Shown: positions 42,543 through 50,606, counted from the first letter of the stretch. The stretch is 64,000 nucleotides of DNA from Laceyella tengchongensis (GCF_900182735.1 NZ_FXTU01000001.1:248001-312000); one strand, 5' to 3'. Notes: generated from the letters alone by a model not told the origin. Numbers and translations: made by a program.

Positions 42543-43423
42543 GTATGAACAAAATCGTTCGTATCGGGGCCATCACCATGGCTGTCGGCATCATCGGTGT
42601 AGTTAGCATGGTGTTCTTCTTGGGATATAACTTCTTTTTGGAAGACGTTAAAAACGTGAATTTGCATAAAACGGTTGAAGCGAAGAATGCTACGCAGATA
42701 GAGATCAACTCCAATGTTGGAGACATCAACCTGCATCTTAGCGAGCGGGATGAAGTGTTGGCAGAAATGACGGGCAAGGTGCCGCAAGGTACTGAAGTGA
42801 AGTTTGAGGTATTTGAAAGTAATCATAAAATCACGGTTACCATGGAGCAGAGAGAGAAGCGTTTGCTTGACTTCTCATTTGGAAAAATCAGTGAGCCACC
42901 TGTGCTCAATGTCTACATTCCCGAAAAAATGTATGAGTCCCTGCATGTAAAGACTCGCCTTGGCGATATCCATGCGAATCAAGCATTGTTGGCCAAAACA
43001 CTGACCGTAAATACCGCATCAGGCAATATTTCGCTTTCTGGCTACCGTGGCGACCAACTGAACGTCCGCTCCCATCTCGGCGACATCGAGTTGCGCCAGA
43101 TCGATGCGACGGTCGATGTGAGAGCAGACAGTGGCGATATCGAAGTCCGCCCGCTTCTCAACGCCAAAAAGGATAACCGCATTCAAAGCAATCTCGGTGA
43201 TGTGACTGTGCAACTCCAATCGCTTCCAAAATCGCTGTACGTCGATTTGGCAACCAACTTGGGCAGCATTGACACCGACTTTCCCGTGACTGCTGTGACG
43301 AGTGGCAAAAAAGAATTGGTTGAAGTACATGCAGGGTTGAAGGGATATATCGGGGAGCAATCCGACAATAGCGCCAAGTTGCATGTGAAAACAGATTCGG
43401 GCAATGTCATTTTGCAAAAATAA
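42539..43423 (+). CDS. DUF4097 beta-repeat membrane-anchored protein
   Basis: 294 residues. An N-terminal membrane anchor (about 6-28) precedes a right-handed beta-type repeat domain with recurring units such as LGDIHANQALLAKTLTVNTA, SGNISLSGYRGDQLNVRSHL, GDIELRQIDATVDVRADSGD, and LGDVTVQLQSLPKSLYVDLA, which is the DUF4097 (PF13349) pattern. It is likely outside the membrane or at the envelope interface. ATG 42539 overlaps the DUF1700 stop as ATGA. Last gene of the PadR operon. Related LiaX/YvlB proteins take part in envelope stress responses. Confidence 0.88.
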   Translation: MSMNKIVRIGAITMAVGIIGVVSMVFFLGYNFFLEDVKNVNLHKTVEAKNATQIEINSNVGDINLHLSERDEVLAEMTGKVPQGTEVKFEVFESNHKITVTMEQREKRLLDFSFGKISEPPVLNVYIPEKMYESLHVKTRLGDIHANQALLAKTLTVNTASGNISLSGYRGDQLNVRSHLGDIELRQIDATVDVRADSGDIEVRPLLNAKKDNRIQSNLGDVTVQLQSLPKSLYVDLATNLGSIDTDFPVTAVTSGKKELVEVHAGLKGYIGEQSDNSAKLHVKTDSGNVILQK

Positions 43424-43493
43424 GCCTTGATGCTCACACCGCCATGGAGAGAAAGACCCTTTCATCAAGCAAGAGCATTGCCAACCATGGTTT

Positions 43494-43522
43494 AACCCGC
43501 TTCGTTGAAAAGCGGGTTTTTT
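43494..43522 (+). terminator. Terminator of the PadR operon
   Basis: AACCCGCTT / AAGCGGGTT stem, short loop, then a T-tract. Confidence 0.85.
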
Positions 43523-43600
43523 ATTTGCGCATTGAGATGACTACTTAAAATGAATCAAGAATAAGCACAATACCTTTTGATAAGAGATCACACAGGTTAA

Positions 43601-43639
43601 AACGCCCCACCCGAAGCGCGAAGCAACGGACAGGGCGTT
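43601..43639 (-). terminator. Terminator of the minus-strand unknown operon
   Basis: AACGCCC (43601) pairs with GGGCGTT (43633) and on the minus strand is followed by TTTAAC. It fits as the end of the transcript carrying the three minus-strand frames at 43721-44328. Confidence 0.55.
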
Positions 43640-43720
43640 GGTTGTATTGGTGTGATTGATCGAACCTGGTCTAATTAGCAGTCGTGTCACATGCCTGATT
43701 GATTTTAAAACATAAGGATC

Positions 43721-43759
43721 TTACGCTTGGGGTGGCTCCCCTTTGTAACGTTTCACCAT
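43721..43759 (-). CDS. 12-codon small ORF with strong ribosome site
   Basis: Reads MVKRYKGEPPQA then TAA. The site AAAGGAGGTG ends 6 bases before ATG 43759 and overlaps the stop of the upstream gene, so translation is very likely if the transcript is made. The peptide is cationic at the start and Pro-rich at the end, with no export signal. It is the last frame of a minus-strand operon divergent from an RRNPP-like regulator. It could be an intracellularly processed signal, a toxin-like or leader peptide, or chance. Confidence 0.45.
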   Translation of the reverse strand: MVKRYKGEPPQA

Positions 43760-43775
43760 ACTCTTTCACCTCCTT

Positions 43776-44111
43776 TCACTGAGTTTCTATGTCATCCTTG
43801 ATGATCCACGGAGGAATATCTGGTTGGATGCCGATATCTAACAGGCGTTGGCGTGTTTCTTCAAATGATAGATAAATGAGCTTTTTATTCTTGTTAAAAT
43901 AACCTTCTCTTAAGATCCAAAAGACATCGTTTACCATTACAACGCGGAATTCAGTGCGGTTTATTGGGATACGATAATTTCGCAAGCATTCGCAAAACAA
44001 AATATAAGACCACTGCAAACCGCGTGCCGTATAAAATTTGAATGTTTTCCCCTGGGGATTGTGACCATCTTTTCTCCAAAAGGTATATTCATATGAAACA
44101 ATGCGGTTCAT
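43776..44111 (-). CDS. Hypothetical protein in regulator-linked operon
   Basis: 111 residues, unrecognised. It is basic and aromatic-rich (YEYTFWRKDG, LQWSYILFCECLRNYRIPIN, DVFWILREGYFNKNKKLIY), without a signal or membrane helix, and ends with a Pro/acidic tail (IQPDIPPWIIKDDIE). ATG 44111 lies one base after the upstream stop, so the pair is coupled. Divergent from the XRE-TPR regulator across about 245 bases. Composition is AT-richer than the core genes nearby. Confidence 0.55.
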   Translation of the reverse strand: MNRIVSYEYTFWRKDGHNPQGKTFKFYTARGLQWSYILFCECLRNYRIPINRTEFRVVMVNDVFWILREGYFNKNKKLIYLSFEETRQRLLDIGIQPDIPPWIIKDDIETQ

Positions 44112-44112
44112 G

Positions 44113-44328
44113 CTACTCAGCCCTTAGGGATTCTTCTGTTGCTGTAGGCAACCACGCATTCCACTGTGATTTAATCTGATTGATCAATTGGGTGTATAAC
44201 AGGGTGTGATGATGATTGGTGGTGATATCATTGCCATGTTGAATTTGTTGTTCAAGCGATTTCACAAGTGCCCTTTTTGATTCGTTTGTGAGTTCCAAGG
44301 TGATCTGCCTAGTGATCGAACCCATCAT
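44113..44328 (-). CDS. Hypothetical small protein, first gene of regulator-linked operon
   Basis: 71 residues from ATG 44328 (ATG 44325 also possible); GGAGGGGGC immediately upstream makes this start better than the longer 92-codon frame. It is helical and polar: ITRQITLELTNESKRALVK, SLEQQIQHGND, then LINQIKSQWNAWLP. No family recognised. It opens a minus-strand operon with the 111-residue protein and the 12-codon frame, all facing away from the TPR regulator, which is the usual arrangement for a regulator and its target genes. Confidence 0.5.
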   Translation of the reverse strand: MMGSITRQITLELTNESKRALVKSLEQQIQHGNDITTNHHHTLLYTQLINQIKSQWNAWLPTATEESLRAE

Positions 44329-44573
44329 GCCCCCTCCAATCGTGCCTCTTGTTCTTGTCCTCATCTTCGCATATTCAGAAAAGTTGATCAAAAACCTTGA
44401 AGGGATGAATGATTATTTCAATTGCGTTTTATTATCATCGATAAATTGAGAGTAAGCTCATTTTATTGGAGATAGACTAACCTTTTGTTGCAGGATTTTC
44501 ATATAACACCGTTAAATTCCAAATATAATGCACAAAATTTTTTTGGAAAAAGATTTGAAGAGGGAGAGACGAA

Positions 44574-45989
44574 ATGGGGAAAAATCGGATTTTTGTTTCG
44601 ACGGAGCTGGGGGAGTTTTTTCGTAGCGCAAGAAAAGAGAGAGGATTAAGCCAGCTCGAACTGTCGGCTGAAATTGGTGTGCACCAAGGGATTATCTCTA
44701 ATATTGAGCGTGGCGCTTACCAAGCAGAACCGAGTCGGTTAGAAAAGCTATGTCGATTTTACGGCCTGCAAGTGAGCGATTTAGAAAACTATCGTGTGCG
44801 TAAATATAGAGATCAACTTGATTCGGGATTGCAATTGGTTGCAATTGAACACGTCCTGCTGGTGGATAAAGAAGGTGGACTTACGCAACTACGTGAATTT
44901 GAAGAAGAGCAAAAAATCAAAAATGAAGGCAAAGATACAAGTTTTGATGCAACGCGTGCTGTCACGTATCATTTGAAAGGGAAATATTATGAACGGAAAA
45001 AGGAATGGAATGACGCACTTGAACATTATGAGCTCGCAGTGAAATATGTGGATCTACATCCCGAACTATTGCCAACCAACATCAAGGCTGCCAGTTATAA
45101 TGCGCTGGGGCGTGTATGCAACAGAATGAACCACTTGGATCAGGCTCTTTATTATATCCAGAAAGGATTGGACTCGTTTGTTGATGGTGGTGCTCGATCC
45201 CATATTCGCGCTCATTTACAAATTACCAAAGCAAGTGTCTTGGAAAAGCAGGATCGCGATGGAGAAGCACTTAAAATTATCGAAGAAATATGGAATGAGA
45301 AAGATCAGTTAAAAAGCGGTTCTGCTCGTCTAAATATCACTCAGATCCGGATAGAATTGCTTAACAAACTGAAGCGGTATGATGAAGCGATAGAATATGC
45401 ACTCGCGGATCTGCATGATGCCCGTTTAAATCGCTTATATGACCGTTGTTTTGAACTTTGGACTTCTTTGGGAGAAAGTTATGCGAGTATTGGTCAACTG
45501 GCGAATGCAGAATTGTGCTATCAAACAGCACTAAAATTAGAGCCAAAAATCAAGGATAAACAAATTGCAATCACCACCTATACCCAATTAGGTTTGTTAT
45601 ACTTAGATCAAGGGCAGATGGAACTCGCTCACACTGCTTTAGAAGAGGCAGTCAGACAGGGAAAGAAACATAAAGATAGCTATCGATTAGTCAAAGCTTT
45701 AATAGCCCTGGCAGATTGTCGATTGATGCAAAGGCATGATATGAAAGCACTAGAACATTATCAAGAAGCGCTCAAATTAACTGAAAAACACTCATTTAAC
45801 ACGTTGCGATTCGATGTTTTATTAGAAATTACAGAAATAGCTGAAAGAAATAATCTTCCCACCTATCAAAAATATATAGACGAATTTAGACAGTCTGCGC
45901 TATCATTACGAGATAGAAGGGGAGGTAGAAAGAGAATGAAACAAATCAAAACGCAACTTTTTATAAATGAGCCGCCGGATGAAGATTAA
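44574..45989 (+). CDS. XRE-TPR transcriptional regulator, RRNPP-like (quorum-sensing type)
   Basis: 471 residues. An N-terminal HTH_3 domain (about 10-65: LSQLELSAEIGVHQGIISNI) is followed by about seven to nine tetratricopeptide-like helix pairs from about 110 to 440 (AVTYHLKGKYYERKKEW, ASYNALGRVCNRMNHLDQAL, CFELWTSLGESYASIGQL, TTYTQLGLLYLDQGQME). This is the layout of NprR/PlcR-type receptors of short imported peptides. The C-terminal 17 codons, MKQIKTQLFINEPPDED, have a GGGGAGG site upstream in the same frame. A good TATAAT but poor -35 upstream suggests activated expression. A decayed partial copy lies at 46816. Confidence 0.85.
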   Translation: MGKNRIFVSTELGEFFRSARKERGLSQLELSAEIGVHQGIISNIERGAYQAEPSRLEKLCRFYGLQVSDLENYRVRKYRDQLDSGLQLVAIEHVLLVDKEGGLTQLREFEEEQKIKNEGKDTSFDATRAVTYHLKGKYYERKKEWNDALEHYELAVKYVDLHPELLPTNIKAASYNALGRVCNRMNHLDQALYYIQKGLDSFVDGGARSHIRAHLQITKASVLEKQDRDGEALKIIEEIWNEKDQLKSGSARLNITQIRIELLNKLKRYDEAIEYALADLHDARLNRLYDRCFELWTSLGESYASIGQLANAELCYQTALKLEPKIKDKQIAITTYTQLGLLYLDQGQMELAHTALEEAVRQGKKHKDSYRLVKALIALADCRLMQRHDMKALEHYQEALKLTEKHSFNTLRFDVLLEITEIAERNNLPTYQKYIDEFRQSALSLRDRRGGRKRMKQIKTQLFINEPPDED

Positions 45990-46002
45990 GTGATATTCAT
46001 AT

Positions 46003-46039
46003 AAAAGGGAATTCGGATAATTGCCGAATTCCCTTTTTA
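46003..46039 (+). terminator. Terminator of the XRE-TPR gene
   Basis: AAAAGGGAATTCGG / CCGAATTCCCTTTT, 7-nt loop, followed by T-rich sequence. A decayed copy of the same terminator is at 47306. Confidence 0.85.
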
Positions 46040-46090
46040 TATTAATAATACAGCTTAAACCGAATTTCGCTAGGGTATAATTATTTTTGT

Positions 46091-46119
46091 TTGAATATTT
46101 GGTAAATAGCTTCTATAAT
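46091..46119 (+). promoter_or_regulatory. Promoter of the 46.2-kb hypothetical gene
   Basis: TTGAAT (46091) and TATAAT (46114) are exactly 17 bases apart, about 95 bases before the start codon at 46214. Confidence 0.6.
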
Positions 46120-46213
46120 TGGACTGTAGTCGTACCTGCTGGTGGACATGATGGGTGTCAAGTATGTGGTAAATACTTTAAGGCGAACGGCGAGCCGTAC
46201 AAAAGGTGATGAC

Positions 46214-46756
46214 ATGGAAGAAATACGAATCATGGTAGATCATGAAGCATTTTTGATTGGAATCAAGCCTGCACTTTGTAGACGGATGATTCCACAGTTG
46301 GAAAAGCTGATGCCGCAATTGGGGAAGTATCCCCATATGATCGACGCCGATGGCTCTTACCTTTTTTTTCAAAATCAAGAGCTGATGGACAACTATTTGG
46401 CATCAATGGCCAATGTGGAATGGGGTTCAGCGAAACACCATCGGATATTGGGACTAACGTTAGGTTATCCACCAGAAGCGGTAACATTTTATTTAGCCAG
46501 ACGAGACAACGAGGCACTGTATCAATATTGTGTGAATGTTGGCTATGCCGGCTACCGCTTTGTAGCTCATGTGAATGACCTTCACCACATTATTGTCCAC
46601 ATGTGGGATAAATATGAAGTGAAGGAAGAAGCACGGATCGGCGTCGGTTCTGAATTGCTTTACACCGGTTTTCGTGACTATGAAAAGTTGAAAGAAGTAG
46701 TCGGAGAAGTACGAAATAAGCTGTCTGATCAGCTAAACGTAACTAAATCTAGCTAA
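46214..46756 (+). CDS. Hypothetical protein between regulator and its decayed copy
   Basis: 180 residues from ATG 46214, which has AAAGGTGATG upstream; the longer frame from 46142 lacks a site. Soluble, no signal. Visible segments are IRIMVDHEAFLIGIKP, LGLTLGYPPEAVTFYLARRD, YCVNVGYAGYRFVAHVNDLH and HMWDKYEV. It is unrecognised. The gene is flanked by the intact TPR regulator and that gene's decayed partial copy, so it may belong to the same accessory module. A weak terminator hairpin (GGCC..GGCC plus T-tract) follows at about 46770. Confidence 0.55.
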   Translation: MEEIRIMVDHEAFLIGIKPALCRRMIPQLEKLMPQLGKYPHMIDADGSYLFFQNQELMDNYLASMANVEWGSAKHHRILGLTLGYPPEAVTFYLARRDNEALYQYCVNVGYAGYRFVAHVNDLHHIIVHMWDKYEVKEEARIGVGSELLYTGFRDYEKLKEVVGEVRNKLSDQLNVTKSS

Positions 46757-46815
46757 ACTTATAGACTAAAAAGTTGGCCTTTTGGCCATTCTTTTTTGCT
46801 TTCAAACAGCACATA

Positions 46816-47291
46816 CAAATCGCAATCACCACCTATACCCAATCAGGTTTGCTATACTTAGATTAAGGGCAAATGAACTCGCTCACATTGCTTTAGAAGA
46901 GGCGGTCAGACAAGAAAAAAACATAAAGATAGCTATTGATTAGGGTGTGTCTGGCAAATCAAGTAGGTGGGGAAGAAGCCGGAAAAACCTTTTCTCAAGG
47001 AGCGTCAATGCACAAGTGAAGCGAATGAGAAAATGGTTTTGGAGCCGCTGGCCTATTCATTAGATACGCTCTAGTCAAAGTCTTAATAGCCCTGGCAGAT
47101 TGTCGGTTGATACAAATCCATGAATGGACACGTTGAGGCTTAATTTTATTAGAAAATACTAAATTAACGGAAATGAACAATTTTTATCAGGCAGTCTGCG
47201 CTATCATTACGAGATCGAAGAGGGAGGTAGAAAGAGAGTGAAACAAAACAAAACGCAACTTTTTATAAGTGAGCCACCGGATGAAGATTAA
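46816..47291 (+). pseudogene. Decayed 3' copy of the XRE-TPR regulator, split by a MITE
   Basis: Bases 46816-46942 and 47072-47291 align with 45561-45989 of the intact regulator. There are stops, small deletions and a MITE inserted between them. The best-kept part is the very end: GGGAGG, then GTG and a 17-codon frame VKQNKTQLFISEPPDED with TAA, followed by a copy of the terminator. The rest is clearly broken. A second regulator gene was once present here, or a partial duplication occurred. Confidence 0.85.
46943..47071. mobile_element. Foldback MITE, copy 2 (129 bp)
   Basis: Closely related to the element at 35874, with ends GGGTGTGTCTGG and (reversed) GAGCGTATCTAATGAAT. It sits inside the decayed regulator copy. 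Comparison with the intact gene gives the pre-insertion site: GATTAGTCAAAG became GATTA + element + TAGTCAAAG, that is, duplication of TA (or TAG). This shows directly that the element moved after the duplication. Confidence 0.85.
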
Positions 47292-47305
47292 GTGATATTC
47301 ATATC

Positions 47306-47341
47306 AAAGGGAATTCGGATAGTTACCGAAGTCCCTTTTTA
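47306..47341 (+). terminator. Decayed copy of the regulator terminator
   Basis: AAAGGGAATTCGG / CCGAAGTCCCTTT with one mismatch and a T-tract, duplicated together with the regulator 3' end. The 47342-47613 stretch after it is AT-rich and shows no gene. Confidence 0.6.
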
Positions 47342-47613
47342 TATTGATGTTGGATATAATCATGTGTTTATCGGTGAATATCAGCGATATACAGTTGATT
47401 AAAGCGATAATAAATATAATTGTTCAATATTAATAAAAGTGTATATCCTTAAATTGTAGTTGCAACGCATGCTTTTCAGTTGCCTATCTGGGGTACCGCC
47501 AGCATTTTATAAAAAGCGTACGCTAAGGAACTCAAAATACCCCTAGTTCATTGGAATGAACCTCTTTATGGCTGGAAACAATATTCCTGACAAAATTGTG
47601 AAGAGGTTATTAA

Positions 47614-47976
47614 ATGAAACAAAAAAGATTGATTTTAGGTACAATTGTCTGCCTTTGTTTTTTATCTTTAGGTACACCTAGCTTTGCTTCTCCTAGGAAC
47701 CCTTCAATAGAAGCGTTGAAAGAGACTTTGTTAGTTACCTTTTATCCTTCAATTAGTAATGCGATTGCCGGATATTACGGGGATTTATTTCATCAGTTTA
47801 GAACAGATGATGCTAAAATACTCTCTATTCGAGAAACGAATCAAGGACGTATCGTGGTTGTACAGGTTCGAACCTTTGTGGGATCGCACAATCCACCCTA
47901 TGGTTTGGAGACAATTACGCTAAGGGTAAATTCTTTTGGCATATATGTAGAAAAGTTCCAACATAAAAACGTGTAA
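47614..47976 (+). CDS. Secreted DUF3888 family protein
   Basis: 120 residues with a signal peptide (KQKRLILGTIVCLCFLSL, likely cleaved after SFA). The mature part has SIEALKETLLVTFYPSISNA, IAGYYGDLFHQF and VVVQVRTFVGSHNPPYGLET, the DUF3888 (PF13027) pattern found in many spore formers. It is probably exported or, in sporulating cells, sent to the intermembrane space. The ribosome site is GAAGAGGTT. Function unknown. Confidence 0.75.
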   Translation: MKQKRLILGTIVCLCFLSLGTPSFASPRNPSIEALKETLLVTFYPSISNAIAGYYGDLFHQFRTDDAKILSIRETNQGRIVVVQVRTFVGSHNPPYGLETITLRVNSFGIYVEKFQHKNV

Positions 47977-48298
47977 AAAAGTATCCCCTTAGCAGTTTGC
48001 TAAGGGTGTTAAGAATTTACTCACTTAATATCGTAGTCCTGGTGTTTAACCCGGAAATAGCAACAAAAATCTTATCCTTATCTTTAAGAAGTGTAGTGAT
48101 AACCTTCTCCCCAACCTACTCCTGGTTTAAGGCTATGTTGCTGAATAGCTTTTTTAACAAGCTCCTGAGAATTAAATTTGTTGAAGTCTGATGACATCTT
48201 CCAGTCTAACAGTCTCTTTTACCTCCGTGACATCAGTAATCAACCAGGGGTAAAGTAGATGACATAAAATGTAAAAAAAACATAAATTCGCAAACAAA
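47977..48298. other. Gap with possible coding scrap
   Basis: On the minus strand around 48080-48185 a frame reads DFNKFNSQELVKKAIQQHSL then VGWGEGYHY before a stop, which looks protein-like but lacks start and context. I see no supported gene or regulatory site. Confidence 0.3.
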
Positions 48299-49195
48299 TT
48301 ATAGGACCTTTCCTTGTCTATTAATTAGGAATAGACCGACAATAATAAACGCCATTCCTAAGCAAGCCACTAACGACAGTTGATTTTTAAAAATTATGTA
48401 ATCCATTAGTGCAGTGACAGGTGGGACGCCATACAACAAACTAGTGACGTTTGTCAGATTCCCTTTTCGGATCATAAAATACAATATCATTGAAGCTCCT
48501 ACCGAAATAACAAAAGCCATCCAAAACAAACTAAGGAGGAAAGTGGAATTCCATTGAACGTGCCATCCTCCAAAAAACGGAAGAAGCATGAGGATCACCA
48601 AGAGGCCTCCAGAATATTGAATGGCCATGTTGATTGGCTGACTAATCTGGATTTTCTTTTGCATAAACGTACCAATCGTTATACAGACCAAACATAATAT
48701 TGCACTTATTAAGCTGTATAGTGTAAAGTTTGGTTTTGTGATATTATCGGCAACGACTAGGATTAGTCCACTTAACCCTAAGAAAAGCCCAAACCACTGA
48801 TAGTATCTAGTTTTGGTTTCTCCAAAAAAAGTCGTAATAATCGGTTGTGCACCTAAGATGATGGCTAAGATTCCAGGCGACATGTGTTGATCTAGTGCGG
48901 AGAAATAAAAAATTTGGTATCCAGCTTGCAATAGAAGACCCGTAAGTACAATGTACCCCCACTCTTTCACTGTTTTCGGGTAAGTGTTTCGGATTGTCAG
49001 ACAAATCCCCCAGAGTAATACTGTTGACAATAGAAAACGAAGAAATACGAACGTAAAAGGATTGGCATACTCTAAACCCAGTTTGACAAAGATTGCTCCA
49101 CTGCTCCATGTTAAGATAAAACTTACGGGAACAATCCATTTCCAATTGCTTAACTCTTGTGAGGGCTTAGGTTGCAATTGAATATTCTTTTTCAC
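48299..49195 (-). CDS. EamA/DMT family transporter
   Basis: 298 residues with ten membrane helices in two EamA repeats (about 17-140 and 155-290). The hallmark FILTWSSGAIFVKLGLEYAN at the start, LRFLLSTVLLW in the second helix, and PPVTALMDYIIF near the end are typical of drug/metabolite exporters such as those for amino acids. The start is GTG 49195 behind GAGGTGA. Monocistronic. The substrate cannot be inferred. Confidence 0.88.
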   Translation of the reverse strand: MKKNIQLQPKPSQELSNWKWIVPVSFILTWSSGAIFVKLGLEYANPFTFVFLRFLLSTVLLWGICLTIRNTYPKTVKEWGYIVLTGLLLQAGYQIFYFSALDQHMSPGILAIILGAQPIITTFFGETKTRYYQWFGLFLGLSGLILVVADNITKPNFTLYSLISAILCLVCITIGTFMQKKIQISQPINMAIQYSGGLLVILMLLPFFGGWHVQWNSTFLLSLFWMAFVISVGASMILYFMIRKGNLTNVTSLLYGVPPVTALMDYIIFKNQLSLVACLGMAFIIVGLFLINRQGKVL

Positions 49196-49512
49196 TTTTA
49201 TTCACCTCATTAAAAATGGGCTCAGTCCTAAGACAAAGTCCATTTTAATTTATGTAGTTAGTTCTTTCCAGTTGTTAATAGAAAATCGCTCGCCCAGCTA
49301 TTACCTTTAATGTAATACGAAACATAATATCAATTATGTTTTCTTAATAATGAAATTAGTTAACAAAGCCTTTAAATGGATTTTGTGTTGTTTCATAATA
49401 CGAAGTGACCGGGGCATGGGTATCAGGAGAGACTGTGGATCAAGGGGCGGGCATCGGCCTGTCCATCGTCTCGCTGATGTTGCGAGTAGATGGAGCGGAG
49501 CCCGCATTTCTT
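49196..49512. other. Gap without supported gene
   Basis: AT-rich in its left half. Around 49405-49500 a plus-strand frame contains GAGIGLSIVSLMLR, reminiscent of a histidine-kinase G2 box, but only some 30 codons are protein-like. No promoter or hairpin stands out. Confidence 0.3.
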
Positions 49513-50076
49513 TCACTGTCCGTCGTTGGCTTTGGCGCGCTTTTTTAACACCAAGTATCCCACTGCGACGGCAATCAGTGTGAGTGTGACTTGCACCACA
49601 TTTTGCTCGATGTGGATGAGACCGTGACTAAACCACACTTCTAAAGCCATTGAGGGGAGCTTGCCGATGGCGGTGGACAAGAAAAACACCGACAAGGGAA
49701 CAGTGGTCAACGCGCCGACGAGGTTGACGGCCCCAGCGGGAATGAACGGGGTGAGCCGGGCCAGGATTAGCGCGAGCCATTGTCTTAGGGGTGATAGATT
49801 ATTTAAGGTCTGCATCCATCGCCAATGCGTATGCTGCTCCACCTTTGCTAGTTGAATTCCTTTGCGGTAAAGGAGAAAAGCGGCGACCGAGCCGATCACT
49901 TCCCCCAGCCAGGATATTAACCCGCCAAGCCAAGGCCCCCAAATCAGCACATTGACGGTGGTGAGAAACACCGAAGGGATAAAACCGAGGACATGAATGA
50001 TGCCATTGAGCAATAAGCTGGCGGGAATCGCCCAATATCCAAGCTCGGAGAATAGGTACGCCAATGAGTTTTCCAT
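49513..50076 (-). CDS. TVP38/TMEM64 (DedA-like) family membrane protein
   Basis: 187 residues with about five membrane helices. Family segments are GFIPSVFLTTVNVLIWGPW, GGLISWLGEVIGSVAAFLL, ARLTPFIPAGAVNLVGALT and LSVFFLSTAIGKLPSMALEV, matching the SNARE-associated/VTT domain. ATG 50076 is used because GGAGGG precedes it. These proteins are thought to be lipid scramblases or transporters of the bacterial envelope. It is divergent from the second copper chaperone gene with a CsoR-like site between them. Confidence 0.85.
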   Translation of the reverse strand: MENSLAYLFSELGYWAIPASLLLNGIIHVLGFIPSVFLTTVNVLIWGPWLGGLISWLGEVIGSVAAFLLYRKGIQLAKVEQHTHWRWMQTLNNLSPLRQWLALILARLTPFIPAGAVNLVGALTTVPLSVFFLSTAIGKLPSMALEVWFSHGLIHIEQNVVQVTLTLIAVAVGYLVLKKRAKANDGQ

Positions 50077-50179
50077 AAAACCCTCCAATACATGACTTCT
50101 ATCTTACGTGCCTTTTGATTTGTTATAACATAAAACCGTTCCAACGTCGCCTTTCGTCGGCAATTGCCTAAAAACATTC

Positions 50180-50209
50180 TTTACATACTATGGTGGGGTA
50201 TAGTACCAT
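50180..50209 (+). promoter_or_regulatory. copZ2 promoter with CsoR-like operator
   Basis: TTTACA (50180) followed by ATACTATGGTGGGGTAT (50185-50201) repeats the exact arrangement at the first copZ promoter. The right operator half is perfect and the left is degenerate. The -10 candidate TACCAT is weak. Confidence 0.6.
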
Positions 50210-50323
50210 GGGTGAAAAGGAGCTGATGTGTCACTCGGATGCGATCTACTATATATGCGGCAGAGTGAGCGATGAGAGGTTGAGCTCCTATTGAAAATAA
50301 TGAAGAAAAGAGGCGGATTCCGC

Positions 50324-50530
50324 ATGCGCATGATCAAAGAAACCTTGCGGGTGGAAGGCATGTCTTGTAACCATTGCGCCAATGCTGTCACCGGGGCGCT
50401 TAAGGACTTGGCAGCGGAAGCGACGGTTGATTTAAAAGCCGGCACGGTTACTGTGGCATACGATGAGAGTCGGGCCAATATCGAACAAATCAAAGCGGCA
50501 ATTGAAGAGCAAGGGTATGATGTGATTTAA
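50324..50530 (+). CDS. copZ: Copper chaperone CopZ, second copy
   Basis: 68 residues with one heavy-metal-associated domain. The metal site is GMSCNHC at residues 12-18, and the end is EEQGYDVI. It differs from the first copy at most surface positions, for example GALKDLAAEATVDLKAG. ATG 50324 is preferred over 50291 because AAGAGGCGG lies in between. It stands alone about 34 kb from copA but shares the same kind of operator, so it probably belongs to the same copper regulon and carries Cu(I) in the cytoplasm. Confidence 0.92.
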   Translation: MRMIKETLRVEGMSCNHCANAVTGALKDLAAEATVDLKAGTVTVAYDESRANIEQIKAAIEEQGYDVI

Positions 50531-50558
50531 CCGCTTGACATCTGTAAAATGAAATAGT

Positions 50559-50606
50559 CAGGCCGTGGGTATTCACGAATAGAAATGCCCACGGCCTGCT
50601 CGTTTT
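50559..50606 (+). terminator. Terminator of copZ2
   Basis: CAGGCCGTGGG / CCCACGGCCTG stem with an inner loop, followed by CTCGTTTTG. Confidence 0.75.

Noticed and set aside
48080..48185. Minus-strand protein-like stretch
   Set aside because: No start, no ribosome site and no recognised family; only about 30 codons.
49405..49500. Frame containing GAGIGLSIVSLML, like a histidine-kinase G2 box
   Set aside because: Too short and without flanking kinase motifs; could be chance or a scrap.
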